Both the position numbers and the translations under genes were made by a program. Shown piece by piece: positions 6,088-12,930 of a stretch of 23,777 nt of DNA; position 1 is the first letter of the stretch, and every line of letters starts with the position of its first letter. Under the pieces are notes generated by a model that was not told the DNA's origin, ran no database searches, and worked only from the letters and a program-made list of their open reading frames with translations. Origin of the DNA: a virus; IMG/VR virus record IMGVR_UViG_3300020215_000367, positions 1-23,777 of that record; one strand, given 5' to 3'.

Positions 6088-6950
6088 CGGGTCGCTCGTT
6101 TGAAGCGCTGCGGCGATACTGGTACCGGAAGGCGGGCGTTGAGGATATCGAGCCGGGCGATCTGCTAATCCACGAACGCGGATCACGCGCTGCCGACGCG
6201 CAAGATATTGCATTTGCTGGCGAAATGGCCGATGCCGCGCGGGATATCTTGCGTCATCCGGCGCTTACCCCGCGGCAGCGTGCGATATGGCGGCTGCACG
6301 TCCAAGATTCCACATACGCCGAAATCGCTAAAAAAGTAGGTTGCAGTTTTCGCGATGTTTCTGCTAGCCTTGACGCGGTTCAGGCGTTAATGCTGAAACC
6401 GACGATGGAGGAACAGACGATGGGAAAGCGAAAGGGACCCGGCCGCCCGCCGACGATGCATGTCGCTGCGGCCGACGGAATGACCGTGTGTGGGCGCAAG
6501 GCAGTTAAGGGCCGTCTGACGACGCCCGACAAGTCGAATTGCAAGGACGGATGCGCGACGGGCAACGCTGCCGCGCGCCCGGCGAAGTCGGCGAGGGCGG
6601 CGAAGCCGCCGCGAAACAAGCCGGCCGCGACGGAGGCGCCGCCCGCGCCCATGTTCGTAATTCCGCCGGAGGCGCCGGAGCTGCCGGCGTTCGTGGATCT
6701 CGAAACGTCGGTGGATCTTGCCGGCATGAACGCGCATCGCAAGATCGCCGAAATCTCGCTCAAGCCGGCGCTGACGTCCAACGACGTCGAGGATAACAAG
6801 CGCGCGTGCGATACGCTGCTCGCGATCCGCGCCTCCGAAATGAAGGTGCTGCGCGACCCGCGACGTACGGCGCCGGCCGATGACGCCGAGGTTCAGGCGA
6901 AGATCGACGCTGCGGCGAAGCCCGCCGCGCCGGCCGAGACGCCGCAGTGA
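6084..6950 (+). CDS. HTH (sigma region 4-like) protein fused to a GPGRPP basic region; possible small terminase
   Basis: GTG 6084 has GGAGGG (6071-6076) 7 nt upstream and a GTGA overlap. The 288-aa product has two parts. Residues about 60-104 (LTPRQRAIWRLHVQDSTYAEIA and on) resemble the helix-turn-helix of sigma region 4 or LuxR-type proteins. Residues 113-288 start with MGKRKGPGRPPT, an AT-hook-like basic patch, followed by an Ala/Pro-rich linker (about 165-195) and a charged helical end. Its position a few small genes before the large terminase makes a small-terminase role possible for one or both parts. A strong internal start at 6420 could make the second part separately. No database match could be tested. 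Confidence 0.72.
   Translation: MTGRSFEALRRYWYRKAGVEDIEPGDLLIHERGSRAADAQDIAFAGEMADAARDILRHPALTPRQRAIWRLHVQDSTYAEIAKKVGCSFRDVSASLDAVQALMLKPTMEEQTMGKRKGPGRPPTMHVAAADGMTVCGRKAVKGRLTTPDKSNCKDGCATGNAAARPAKSARAAKPPRNKPAATEAPPAPMFVIPPEAPELPAFVDLETSVDLAGMNAHRKIAEISLKPALTSNDVEDNKRACDTLLAIRASEMKVLRDPRRTAPADDAEVQAKIDAAAKPAAPAETPQ
6407..6422 (+). promoter_or_regulatory. Strong internal ribosome-binding site and start
   Basis: GGAGGAA (6407-6413) is followed after 6 nt by ATG at 6420-6422, in frame with the surrounding 288-aa gene. Translation from here would give a 176-aa protein beginning MGKRKGPGRPPT. This is one of the best ribosome-binding sites in the window, better than that of many outer genes, so a nested second product is plausible. 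Confidence 0.55.
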
Positions 6951-7390
6951 CCGGCGCGCCCAAGCGGGCGCGTCTGCCGGTTGCGATCCGGCCCATGAAA
7001 TCGCCGGACGATGACCCGATCGTCTACGATTCATGGGCCGGATCGCTCGCCGACGAGCTCGAAATTACCGAGGAACGCGAGAAAAAGCGTTTCAAGCGCG
7101 GTCAATTTCCCGTGCTGCGCGAGCTCGTCGCACACGGGCGCGTGCTCGTCGCAACGTCGCGGAAGGATCTAGACCGCGTCGTCGGCTGGATCTGCTACGA
7201 ACCGGCCGACGTGCTGCATTTCGTGTTCGTCAAGAAACCGTATCGTCAATTCGGCGTGGCGCGGCAGCTCATCGAAGCCGCCGGCATGCCAGACGTCGCG
7301 CGCGCGTCTCATTTCACGTCGTGGGGCTTTCCTCGCGTCGCGCGGCTATTCGAATCGCTCACGCATGACCCCACGCTAGGAGTCAAGTAA
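6947..7390 (+). CDS. GNAT-fold acetyltransferase-like protein, 147 aa
   Basis: GTG 6947 overlaps the previous stop (GTGA). The centre of the protein, about residues 80-113, has the GNAT pattern: VVGWICYE forms a beta strand, HFVFVKKPYR leads into motif A, and the Q-F-G-V-A-R turn resembles the acetyl-CoA pyrophosphate loop (R/Q-x-x-G-x-G/A) with Val in place of the second Gly. SWGFPRVARLFESL near the end fits the last helix. Small GNAT proteins sit near terminase genes in many phages, where their substrates are unknown. Acetyl transfer is inferred; the weakened loop leaves room for a non-catalytic member. Confidence 0.72.
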   Translation: MTGAPKRARLPVAIRPMKSPDDDPIVYDSWAGSLADELEITEEREKKRFKRGQFPVLRELVAHGRVLVATSRKDLDRVVGWICYEPADVLHFVFVKKPYRQFGVARQLIEAAGMPDVARASHFTSWGFPRVARLFESLTHDPTLGVK

Positions 7391-7657
7391 ATGGAAAAAT
7401 CAGGTACGCCGATGCAGCTCAAGCGCGCGCTATTCATTCACCCTGTGCGCGTCGCCGGCAGATCGCACAATTCGTTAGCGGAGCTCGACGCCGAAATCGT
7501 TGATTTCCCGTGGGTTCGCGTGTGGGAGAAAGGCCGGCCGCACACGCGCGAGCTCACAACGATTTTCAACATCGCGAGCTGTAACGATTTCCTGTATCAG
7601 CCGCCGCAGGAACAGGAGGCGCCGCAGCCGCCGCAGCCGGAGGCGAAGAAGAAATGA
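7391..7657 (+). CDS. Hypothetical protein, 88 aa
   Basis: ATG 7391 directly follows the previous TAA, with TAGGAG (7377-7382) 8 nt upstream. The first 65 residues are mixed alpha/beta without a recognised motif (for example IVDFPWVRVWEKGRPHTRELTTIF). The C-terminus is a Gln/Pro/Glu stretch ending in KKK (about 70-88), likely disordered. The TGA overlaps the next ATG (ATGA). Function unknown. Confidence 0.75.
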   Translation: MEKSGTPMQLKRALFIHPVRVAGRSHNSLAELDAEIVDFPWVRVWEKGRPHTRELTTIFNIASCNDFLYQPPQEQEAPQPPQPEAKKK

Positions 7658-7905
7658 GGATTTCGACGGTGCATATGACGTGTGTGTCAATTCATATGCG
7701 CAAGGAACCGCGCTATCATCCTGATCACCTGTCGATGATTGCGCGCGAAGCTGCAGCGGAGACGGAGCGTCGGCCGGTGATAACATATTCGGCCGTGTTC
7801 GCTGCTGATGACGGCGGCATCATGCCCGAGATTCAAATCTCGTCCGAGCTCGCGTCAGAGCTCCGCGTCGGCGACCGCTGCGCGATTTCGATTACGTTGG
7901 AATAG
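7654..7905 (+). CDS. Hypothetical protein, 83 aa
   Basis: ATG 7654 overlaps the previous stop (ATGA). The product has a beta-rich start and a C-terminal stretch IQISSELASELRVGDRCAISITLE that looks like a small beta-barrel or DUF-type domain. There are no metal or catalytic motifs. It is probably coupled to the upstream gene. Function unknown. Confidence 0.72.
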   Translation: MRISTVHMTCVSIHMRKEPRYHPDHLSMIAREAAAETERRPVITYSAVFAADDGGIMPEIQISSELASELRVGDRCAISITLE

Positions 7906-7909
7906 AACA

Positions 7910-8284
7910 ATGAGCGTTACGGAAGCGATTGTGTTTTTCGTACTAGCGGCGTTCTGCTTCGTCGTCGTTCCAGCGACGGTGCACCTATATACGAAGATCG
8001 CCGATAGTCGATGGCTCCGCTCGCCAATGATTGACGGAATTCCGCTTCCGCACGTCGATGATCCGCGCTGGAATTCTCGGCCGGGCCGTCATGTACTTGG
8101 GCCGTTTATCGTTGATTGGACGGGAATCGCACTCGACGGCAAAATCATCGGGCGTCGAGATTGCTATTTCAACGCGCTACAGGCGCGCGCGTTGGAAGCT
8201 GAACGACGCGCGCTAGAAAAACGAGCGTTGGCGGCGCTCACGGAAGAAACCGACGCGGAAAAGCAGGAGACACGCCGACAATGA
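7910..8284 (+). CDS. Membrane-anchored hypothetical protein, 124 aa
   Basis: ATG 7910 follows TTGGAA (7897-7902) with 7-nt spacing. Residues about 6-28 (AIVFFVLAAFCFVVVPATVHL) form one N-terminal transmembrane helix. A soluble middle follows (DGIPLPHVDDPRWN; GPFIVDWTGIALDGKIIG), then a charged coiled-coil-like C-terminus (about 88-124, ALEAERRALEKRALAAL). The layout recalls i-spanins or other membrane-tethered phage proteins, but no lysis genes are next to it, so I leave it unnamed. Its stop overlaps the next ATG. Confidence 0.75.
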   Translation: MSVTEAIVFFVLAAFCFVVVPATVHLYTKIADSRWLRSPMIDGIPLPHVDDPRWNSRPGRHVLGPFIVDWTGIALDGKIIGRRDCYFNALQARALEAERRALEKRALAALTEETDAEKQETRRQ

Positions 8285-8493
8285 TCGCGGCGGTTGTGCT
8301 CCGGTTCCTACTCGATACGGCGCAGCCGCCGGCACCGCTCGATCTGACGTTCTACCGCGTGCCGGCACTGTGCGCGTACCCTGACGGACGAACGCGGCGC
8401 CGGCACGCGCCGTGCTGGGAAGGGTTCGAGATTCGCGTCGAGCCGCCGCCGGTTTTTGCATGCTGTCGCGATATTCACGCGCCGCCGCGGTAG
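8281..8493 (+). CDS. Hypothetical protein, 70 aa
   Basis: ATG 8281 overlaps the previous stop (ATGA). The first ten residues are hydrophobic (MIAAVVLRFLL) and the rest is Pro/Arg/Cys-rich, with cysteines near C31, C45, C61 and C62. The last 34 nt overlap the chosen start of the large terminase, which may rely on coupling with this gene. No function is recognised. Confidence 0.6.
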   Translation: MIAAVVLRFLLDTAQPPAPLDLTFYRVPALCAYPDGRTRRRHAPCWEGFEIRVEPPPVFACCRDIHAPPR

Positions 8494-10025
8494 ACCAGAC
8501 CACACGGCGCGCAGCCTGGAATCCTGACGCTATCCTTTTGCCGCCGCAGCGGGCGGTACGCGACGATCCCGCGCGCCTGCGGCTCGTGGATGGGCCGCGC
8601 CGTATCGGCAAATCGAAACTCGCGGCGGTTCTCTTACTCGACGAAGCGCTAACCACGCCGCGTGCGAAATGCCTGTTTCTTGCGCTCACGCGGGAAGACG
8701 CGCAGGACATCGTTTGGCAGGAGCTGTTAGAGCTCAACGAAGATTATGCGCTAGGCGGCGTTCCGAACGAACAGAAATTAGAGCTCGTCTTCCCGAACCG
8801 CTCGCGCGTGCGCGTCGGCGGCGCGAAAGACCGGCAGCAAGCCGAGCGGCGCCGCGGGCGCTTCTATCAGCTCGTCATCATCGACGAATGCCAGACGTTC
8901 CCGAGTCATCTTTACGATCTGGTTGAGTCGATTCTAAAGCCGTCGCTGCTCGGCAAGGGTCGGCGCGGGCGGATTATCCTCATGGGAACGCCCGCCGAGG
9001 TTCCCGGCGTCGGCTATTGGGAAGAAAAGGTAGCCGATCCGAAATGGTCGAAGCATACCTGGACGATTTACGATAACACTTGGCTCGGCACGCGCGAGGA
9101 AATCGACGAATTCTTGCGCGATATGGCCGAATCCATGGGCGGCGAAGATGACCCGCGGTTTCAGCGCGAATACTTGGGGCGCCGCGTGCCGCCGCGGAAC
9201 ATGGATCGGCCGTACATTTACGACGCCACGAAACAGCATTTCACGGCGCCGATTCTCGAAAGCGTCATCACAAAGGAATTGCGGTTCCGTCGCTGGGCGC
9301 TGCCGTGGGCGGGAATGTGGTATTTCGTTAAGGGAATCGATCTCGGCGACTCGGCATGTTCGGCGATTGCCGTGTGGGGAACCTCTGACGCGCGACCGGG
9401 CAAGATCGTTCTAGTCGAGGAATTCCTAGCGCCGCGCATGCTGCCTGATACGCTGTGGGCCAAAATCGTCGAGCGGCGCGCATTCTACGGCGCCGGTCCG
9501 CTCGACGCGGAACGCTTTGGCGTCGTTGGCGCGCAGTCTGCCGGTGTGCTCGAAATGGCAGTAGACGAAGGCGCGCTAGGCTCCATGATCGCCGAGCAAT
9601 GGCGCCAGCCGCCTTACGCACTGCCGGTCACGGCCGCAGAGAAGACCGCGATCGAGGTTCAAGCGGATTTCCTTTCGGCTGCGATGAACCGCGGCGACGT
9701 GCTGATCTCGAAATTCTCCGTCATGGCGGCGGATATGGCCGTCGCGCGCTGGGATGAAAAGAAACTGCGCGAGCAGCACAAGCGGGTCGAAGCGAAAACG
9801 CCGCACAGCGATATCATTCCCGCCGGCCGGTATGGGTTCAAGAAAATCCACGCTATCGCGACGTCGCTGCGCGCGCCGACGGCGGCGCCTACTGTCGAGC
9901 AGAAAGAGTCAACGGAGCTCGAACGCGAGCGGCGCGAAGGCGCGGAGAAAGCACGCCGCCTGATGGAAGGGCGGCCCGTCATCGGCGCGAGCCGGCGCGA
10001 AGCCGTAGACCGCTGGCGACGGTAA
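8460..10025 (+). CDS. terL: Terminase large subunit
   Basis: A 521-aa DNA-packaging motor. The ATPase half has an Arg-rich Walker A, GPRRIGKS (G45-S52), and Walker B LVIIDECQ with D142 and catalytic E143; LMGTP resembles the coupling motif. The nuclease half has KGIDLGDSA with D294 as the first metal ligand, and a later HSDIIPAGRYGFKK region consistent with the last acidic motif. It cuts concatemeric DNA and drives it into the procapsid through the portal. I chose ATG 8460; neither this site nor the in-frame GTG 8412 has a clear Shine-Dalgarno, so coupling with the overlapping 8281-8493 gene is likely. The C-terminus is highly charged (LERERREGAEKARRLMEG). Confidence 0.93.
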   Translation: MLSRYSRAAAVDQTTRRAAWNPDAILLPPQRAVRDDPARLRLVDGPRRIGKSKLAAVLLLDEALTTPRAKCLFLALTREDAQDIVWQELLELNEDYALGGVPNEQKLELVFPNRSRVRVGGAKDRQQAERRRGRFYQLVIIDECQTFPSHLYDLVESILKPSLLGKGRRGRIILMGTPAEVPGVGYWEEKVADPKWSKHTWTIYDNTWLGTREEIDEFLRDMAESMGGEDDPRFQREYLGRRVPPRNMDRPYIYDATKQHFTAPILESVITKELRFRRWALPWAGMWYFVKGIDLGDSACSAIAVWGTSDARPGKIVLVEEFLAPRMLPDTLWAKIVERRAFYGAGPLDAERFGVVGAQSAGVLEMAVDEGALGSMIAEQWRQPPYALPVTAAEKTAIEVQADFLSAAMNRGDVLISKFSVMAADMAVARWDEKKLREQHKRVEAKTPHSDIIPAGRYGFKKIHAIATSLRAPTAAPTVEQKESTELERERREGAEKARRLMEGRPVIGASRREAVDRWRR

Positions 10026-10034
10026 ATCCCCAAG

Positions 10035-10064
10035 CCGTCAACGGGTTATCCACAATGTTGACGG
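10035..10064. promoter_or_regulatory. 8-bp dyad around a DnaA box, overlapping a -35 element
   Basis: CCGTCAAC (10035-10042) and GTTGACGG (10057-10064) are perfect inverted copies separated by 14 bp. The right arm contains the -35 hexamer TTGACG of the promoter below, the classic position for an operator. The centre of the spacer is a perfect DnaA box. Confidence 0.7.
10046..10054 (+). promoter_or_regulatory. Perfect DnaA box (TTATCCACA)
   Basis: TTATCCACA equals the high-affinity DnaA box consensus of Proteobacteria. It lies 3 nt upstream of the -35 hexamer at 10058 and in the middle of the 8-bp dyad. Bound DnaA would occupy the promoter's upstream edge, so it could activate or repress it; a single box is unlikely to be a whole origin. 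Confidence 0.65.
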
Positions 10065-10087
10065 TGCGCCGCATCGTGTGCTAACGT
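10058..10087 (+). promoter_or_regulatory. Sigma70-like promoter for a short transcript
   Basis: The -35 TTGACG (5 of 6) is followed by a -10 region GTGCTAACGT; the best reading is TAACGT at 10082-10087 with an 18-nt spacer, of the TAnnnT type. The same TTGACGG(T/C)GCGCC to GTGCTA layout recurs at 13111-13141. Transcription would start near 10094. Confidence 0.6.
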
Positions 10088-10096
10088 CGCTTCTAG

Positions 10097-10117
10097 AAAG
10101 GAAGGTGCGTCATGTAA
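10097..10117 (+). promoter_or_regulatory. Shine-Dalgarno plus start-stop (ATG-TAA)
   Basis: AAAGGAAGG, 6-nt spacer, ATG, TAA. Ribosomes loading here would terminate after one codon, which in known start-stop cases slows or parks ribosomes. Whether that happens here is unknown. Confidence 0.5.
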
Positions 10118-10159
10118 CCGCAACCTCGAACAAACTTCCCGCAGCAATTAACACGTAAA

Positions 10160-10197
10160 AGAGGGCCGGCGCCGAAAGGGTCGGCCCTCTGCTTTTT
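10160..10197 (+). terminator. Strong intrinsic (rho-independent) terminator
   Basis: AGAGGGCCG (10160-10168) pairs perfectly with CGGCCCTCT (10182-10190); a G-U and a C-G pair extend the stem to 11 pairs around a 9-nt loop, followed by GCTTTTTC. This is the clearest terminator in the window. It would end both terminase read-through transcription and the short RNA, so the capsid genes may need another promoter or antitermination. Confidence 0.9.
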
Positions 10198-10224
10198 CTG
10201 GTAGTAGCGCGGCATCTTGTAGCC

Positions 10225-10500
10225 GTGGCAATCCTCATTCATGACGCCGATGCGTTGTGCGCGCTGCTAGACGAGCTGCGCGCGCGTGGCGTTTCGGGCG
10301 TCGAGCTGCAATTTAGCGGCGATACCGTCGCGGGAATGAAAATCATCGGCATGCGCCCGCCCGCGCCCGCCGTCGTGCCGGCACGCGAGGAACCGCCGCG
10401 CCCGTCACGGATTCCCGCCGCCGTTCGCGACGAGCTCGAAGCGGAGAACGCCGGCAAGAGTGAAACGAAACTGCCGCCGCCCGGCTTGGGGTATAGATAA
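10225..10500 (+). CDS. Hypothetical protein, 91 aa, upstream of portal
   Basis: GTG 10225 begins VAILIHDADALCALLDELRA; no good Shine-Dalgarno precedes it. The first 45 residues look like a compact alpha/beta unit (helix then GVELQFSGD and GMKIIGMR strands); the rest is Pro-rich and probably disordered. The stop TAA shares its last base with the portal's ATG (TAATG), so the two are likely coupled. Small proteins of this form often precede phage portals, but no role is established here. Confidence 0.72.
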   Translation: MAILIHDADALCALLDELRARGVSGVELQFSGDTVAGMKIIGMRPPAPAVVPAREEPPRPSRIPAAVRDELEAENAGKSETKLPPPGLGYR

Positions 10501-12620
10501 TGGCAAAGAAAGATGACGCCGCGCCCGATCGGAAAACCGTAGTTCTCGACGATACCGTGCCGGCGCACGAGTCGTCAATTTGGTGGACGAAAGGCGAAAA
10601 AGATATAGCGCAGGCGATGATCTTCGTCGCCGACAAGTACGCCGCAGGAATGCAGGATCGGCGCGAGCAGAGCCGGCGCTACGTTCAGGCGCATAAGGGA
10701 CAGCTACTCGCGCACTCCATGATGGGTGCCGCGCTCGCGCGCAGCGAAACCGACGACGTCACTATGTCATGGAACGTCGTGCAAGCGGGCGTCAATACCG
10801 CGCAGTCGGTCGTTACGCGGAATCGCGTGCGGGTCATGCTGCAGACGACGGGCGCGAATTACGAGCTGCAAGAAGCTGCGAAGGACGCTGAGTTGTACAT
10901 CTCGGGCGTCATCGCAGGAAATCGAGTTTACGAGGAACTAGACCCGATTTGGTTTTTCGACGGCGCTTGTCCCGGCTTGGGCGCGCTGCTAGTCGAGCCG
11001 GACAAGGAAGGGAATACGCGCATCAAGCGTGTTATTCCTGATCAGCTCGTCTACAACGAAATCGAATGGATTTCGGGCAAAGGGCGGCAGCTTTTCACTA
11101 TCGAATGGATGTCGAAGTGGGACGCCGTCATGGAGTACGCGACCGACAAGGACGGCAACATTGACGAGGAAAAGGCCGAAGCGATCAACGGCTGCACCGT
11201 CACGCACGAATTCCCGATCCCGGGCGTTCCCGATAAGCATATCACGCTGATTCCGATTTATACCGGTTGGTTCACGTCGAGCCGGCGCAATATGGAGAAG
11301 CCCGACGGCGTGCGCGTCGTCGCGGTTCCCGGCACGACGCCCGGGTGTCTGCTCGATCGGAAGGTATATCGGTGGACGCGGTTCCCGATGGCATTTTTTC
11401 GCGTCGAGCTCGCGCCCGCGGGGCTGTGGGGCGTCGGGCTTGCCGAGCGGCTGATCGGCTTTCAGTACCGAATTAACGAGCTGAACTACTATATCGAGGA
11501 AGCCGCGCGGCTCGGCAGCACGGGCAAGTGGTTTTACGATATCGGCTCGAACGTGAATCCCGCCGACTTGAATAACGAGTATGGCGGCGCGGTTCCGTAC
11601 AGCGGCACAGAGCCGAAATTCGTCAACCTCGACGGGATTCCGCGTGATCTACTCGCCGAGCGCGATACCACCTACAAACAGGCGCTACGCGAAATCGGCC
11701 TTTCGGAATGGACCGTCGCGGGCGTGCAGCCTGACAATATCGAGTCGGGCGAGGGATTACAGCAATTGCGGGAACAGGAGCAAGGGCGTGCTGTGCCGGC
11801 CGGGCAGCAATGGGAAGCGGCACATACCGATCTCGCAGAATGTATCATCATGGCGGGGCTCGACGGTTACGAGCTGAATAAATCGCTCGCCGTCAGCGTG
11901 CATGACACCGATTGGGATTCGATCGAAAAAATCGAATTCGCGTCGATTGCGAAGCTGCTGCAGGACCCGGATACCTGGCAGGTTCGGCCCTATCCGACGA
12001 GCATTCTTCCGGCGTCGCCGACGGGCCGATTCGAAAAGCTGCGCGAATGGCGCAAGGACGGCACGATCGATCAAGCTACGTTCGAAGCGCTCTCCGAGAA
12101 TCCCGATTTGCACAAGGAAGGCTCGCTGATCCTCGCCGGCATCAAGGCCGTGCGCTGGCAGATTCGCCAGATCGTGCGGAAAGGCGTCGAGGGTTACGAG
12201 CCGCCCGATATCGCGATGCCGCTCGAATTCGGAATGCGGCTCGCGCACCAGACGTATCTCAAAGGCCTTCGCGGCGGCATGCCGGAGGAAAAACTGTCGC
12301 TGCTCCTGACCTGGATCGACGACGCGCGCGAGCTCATGAAGGCGCGCAGCGCGGGCGCACGGGCGGGCGCTGCCGAGGTTCCAGGAGCAACGGCGCCGCC
12401 GGCTGTGGCCATCGACCCGGCGACGGGCCAGCCGGTTGCCGCGGGCGCTGCGGCGCAGCCTGGCACGGTGGGCGCGCCGGCCGCGGGCGCTGACCCCATG
12501 GCCGCGCTCGCTGCGGCTGCAGGAGCGCCTGCCGACCCTGCGGCGATGGCAGCGGCCGGCGACGACCCGAACGCGGTTCCTGGCGCAGCCGACGCGCTCG
12601 CAGGCGCCGCAGGATTGTAG
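10500..12620 (+). CDS. Portal protein
   Basis: A 706-aa head-to-tail connector that forms the ring through which DNA passes. The N-terminus is charged. The core has portal-type features: WWTKGEKDIAQA, the SWNVVQAGVNTAQSVV stretch, EELDPIWFFDGACPGLGALLVEP, IKRVIPDQLVYNE, and the long helix YRINELNYYIEEAARLGSTG expected of the portal stem and crown. Its length and place after the terminase suit a podovirus-type portal. The last 90 residues (about 617-706) are an Ala/Gly/Pro-rich low-complexity tail. The ATG overlaps the upstream stop (TAATG). Two perfect GC-rich inverted repeats follow the gene. Confidence 0.88.
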   Translation: MAKKDDAAPDRKTVVLDDTVPAHESSIWWTKGEKDIAQAMIFVADKYAAGMQDRREQSRRYVQAHKGQLLAHSMMGAALARSETDDVTMSWNVVQAGVNTAQSVVTRNRVRVMLQTTGANYELQEAAKDAELYISGVIAGNRVYEELDPIWFFDGACPGLGALLVEPDKEGNTRIKRVIPDQLVYNEIEWISGKGRQLFTIEWMSKWDAVMEYATDKDGNIDEEKAEAINGCTVTHEFPIPGVPDKHITLIPIYTGWFTSSRRNMEKPDGVRVVAVPGTTPGCLLDRKVYRWTRFPMAFFRVELAPAGLWGVGLAERLIGFQYRINELNYYIEEAARLGSTGKWFYDIGSNVNPADLNNEYGGAVPYSGTEPKFVNLDGIPRDLLAERDTTYKQALREIGLSEWTVAGVQPDNIESGEGLQQLREQEQGRAVPAGQQWEAAHTDLAECIIMAGLDGYELNKSLAVSVHDTDWDSIEKIEFASIAKLLQDPDTWQVRPYPTSILPASPTGRFEKLREWRKDGTIDQATFEALSENPDLHKEGSLILAGIKAVRWQIRQIVRKGVEGYEPPDIAMPLEFGMRLAHQTYLKGLRGGMPEEKLSLLLTWIDDARELMKARSAGARAGAAEVPGATAPPAVAIDPATGQPVAAGAAAQPGTVGAPAAGADPMAALAAAAGAPADPAAMAAAGDDPNAVPGAADALAGAAGL

Positions 12621-12625
12621 GCGCA

Positions 12626-12669
12626 GCCGCCCGGCGGGTGTGGGCTGGTGAGGCGGCCCGCCGGGCGGC
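12626..12669. repeat. Perfect 13-bp inverted repeat after the portal gene
   Basis: GCCGCCCGGCGGG (12626-12638) and CCCGCCGGGCGGC (12657-12669) are exact inverted copies with an 18-nt loop, beginning 5 nt after the portal stop. The stem would be very stable in RNA. No U-run follows, so it is more likely an mRNA-processing, pausing or stabilising hairpin than a complete terminator. Confidence 0.75.
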
Positions 12670-12689
12670 GAGGCCTTAAGTAAGGGCGC

Positions 12690-12760
12690 CGGCCGCGCTG
12701 TCAATGCTGCAATGAGACTTTAGAAATTTTACCGGCGCGGCCGCAACTCGCTGCGCCGGT
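12690..12760 (+). promoter_or_regulatory. Two mutually exclusive hairpins (attenuator-like)
   Basis: ACCGGCGC (12731-12738) pairs with GCGCCGGT (12753-12760), extended by three inner pairs (one G-U), and is followed by only a short T-run. Its left arm can instead pair with CGGCCGCGC (12690-12698) upstream over 9-11 pairs. The two folds exclude each other, as in attenuators. High GC content makes chance pairing easier, so this is tentative. Confidence 0.4.
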
Positions 12761-12847
12761 TTGCGTCGTCAGCAAGCATAACGCGGAATTTCGTAAGAGT
12801 AGCGCGCGGTTAGGCGCGGCTGGTGATCGCATGCACCGGCAAAACTC

Positions 12848-12882
12848 ATCGGAGCGCCATATAATGTAAAGGGCGCTCCGAT
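12848..12882. promoter_or_regulatory. Operator-like dyad enclosing a perfect TATAAT
   Basis: ATCGGAGCGCC (12848-12858) and GGCGCTCCGAT (12872-12882) are perfect 11-bp inverted copies. The 13-bp spacer holds TATAAT (12860-12865) on the + strand. No -35 hexamer lies at the right distance upstream. The arrangement suggests a -10 element covered by a dimeric regulator, or an activator-dependent promoter. As RNA it would also form a hairpin. Confidence 0.55.
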
Positions 12883-12915
12883 AGACGGGCGCTGTCGCGT
12901 GAGATCCGTTTCCTG

Positions 12916-12924
12916 TGGTATGCT
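12916..12924 (+). promoter_or_regulatory. Extended -10 promoter for a leaderless gene
   Basis: TGG-TATGCT is an extended -10 element (TGn plus TATGCT, 4 of 6). Six nucleotides separate it from ATG 12931, so transcription would start at or beside the start codon. No -35 hexamer or Shine-Dalgarno is visible. Confidence 0.45.
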
Positions 12925-12930
12925 GCCGCG

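Larger units (their letters stand above)
10094..10197 (+). ncRNA. Candidate phage small RNA, about 100 nt, with a start-stop minimal ORF
   Basis: A promoter upstream and an intrinsic terminator at its end frame a unit with no real gene. It contains AAAGGAAGG (10097-10105), then 6 nt, then ATG immediately followed by TAA (10112-10117). An ideal ribosome-binding site thus serves a one-codon ORF. CTTCC at 10135-10139 can pair with GGAAG at 10100-10104. The alternative GTG at 10105 would encode only 17 residues and is too close to the ribosome-binding site. The unit could be a regulatory RNA, a ribosome-stalling leader, or the remnant of a deleted gene. The limits are predicted, not measured. Confidence 0.5.
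12621..12930. other. 310-nt non-coding region between portal and the next small gene
   Basis: I find no supported gene on either strand. The stretch holds, in order, the 13-bp inverted repeat, the alternative hairpins, the TATAAT dyad and an extended -10 element. The density of perfect inverted repeats in 310 nt is far above the rest of the window outside the other two non-coding regions. Confidence 0.7.

Noticed and set aside
10105-10158. 17-aa peptide from GTG 10105
   Set aside because: The Shine-Dalgarno is only 2 nt from this GTG but ideally spaced for ATG 10112, and 17 residues carry no evidence of selection.
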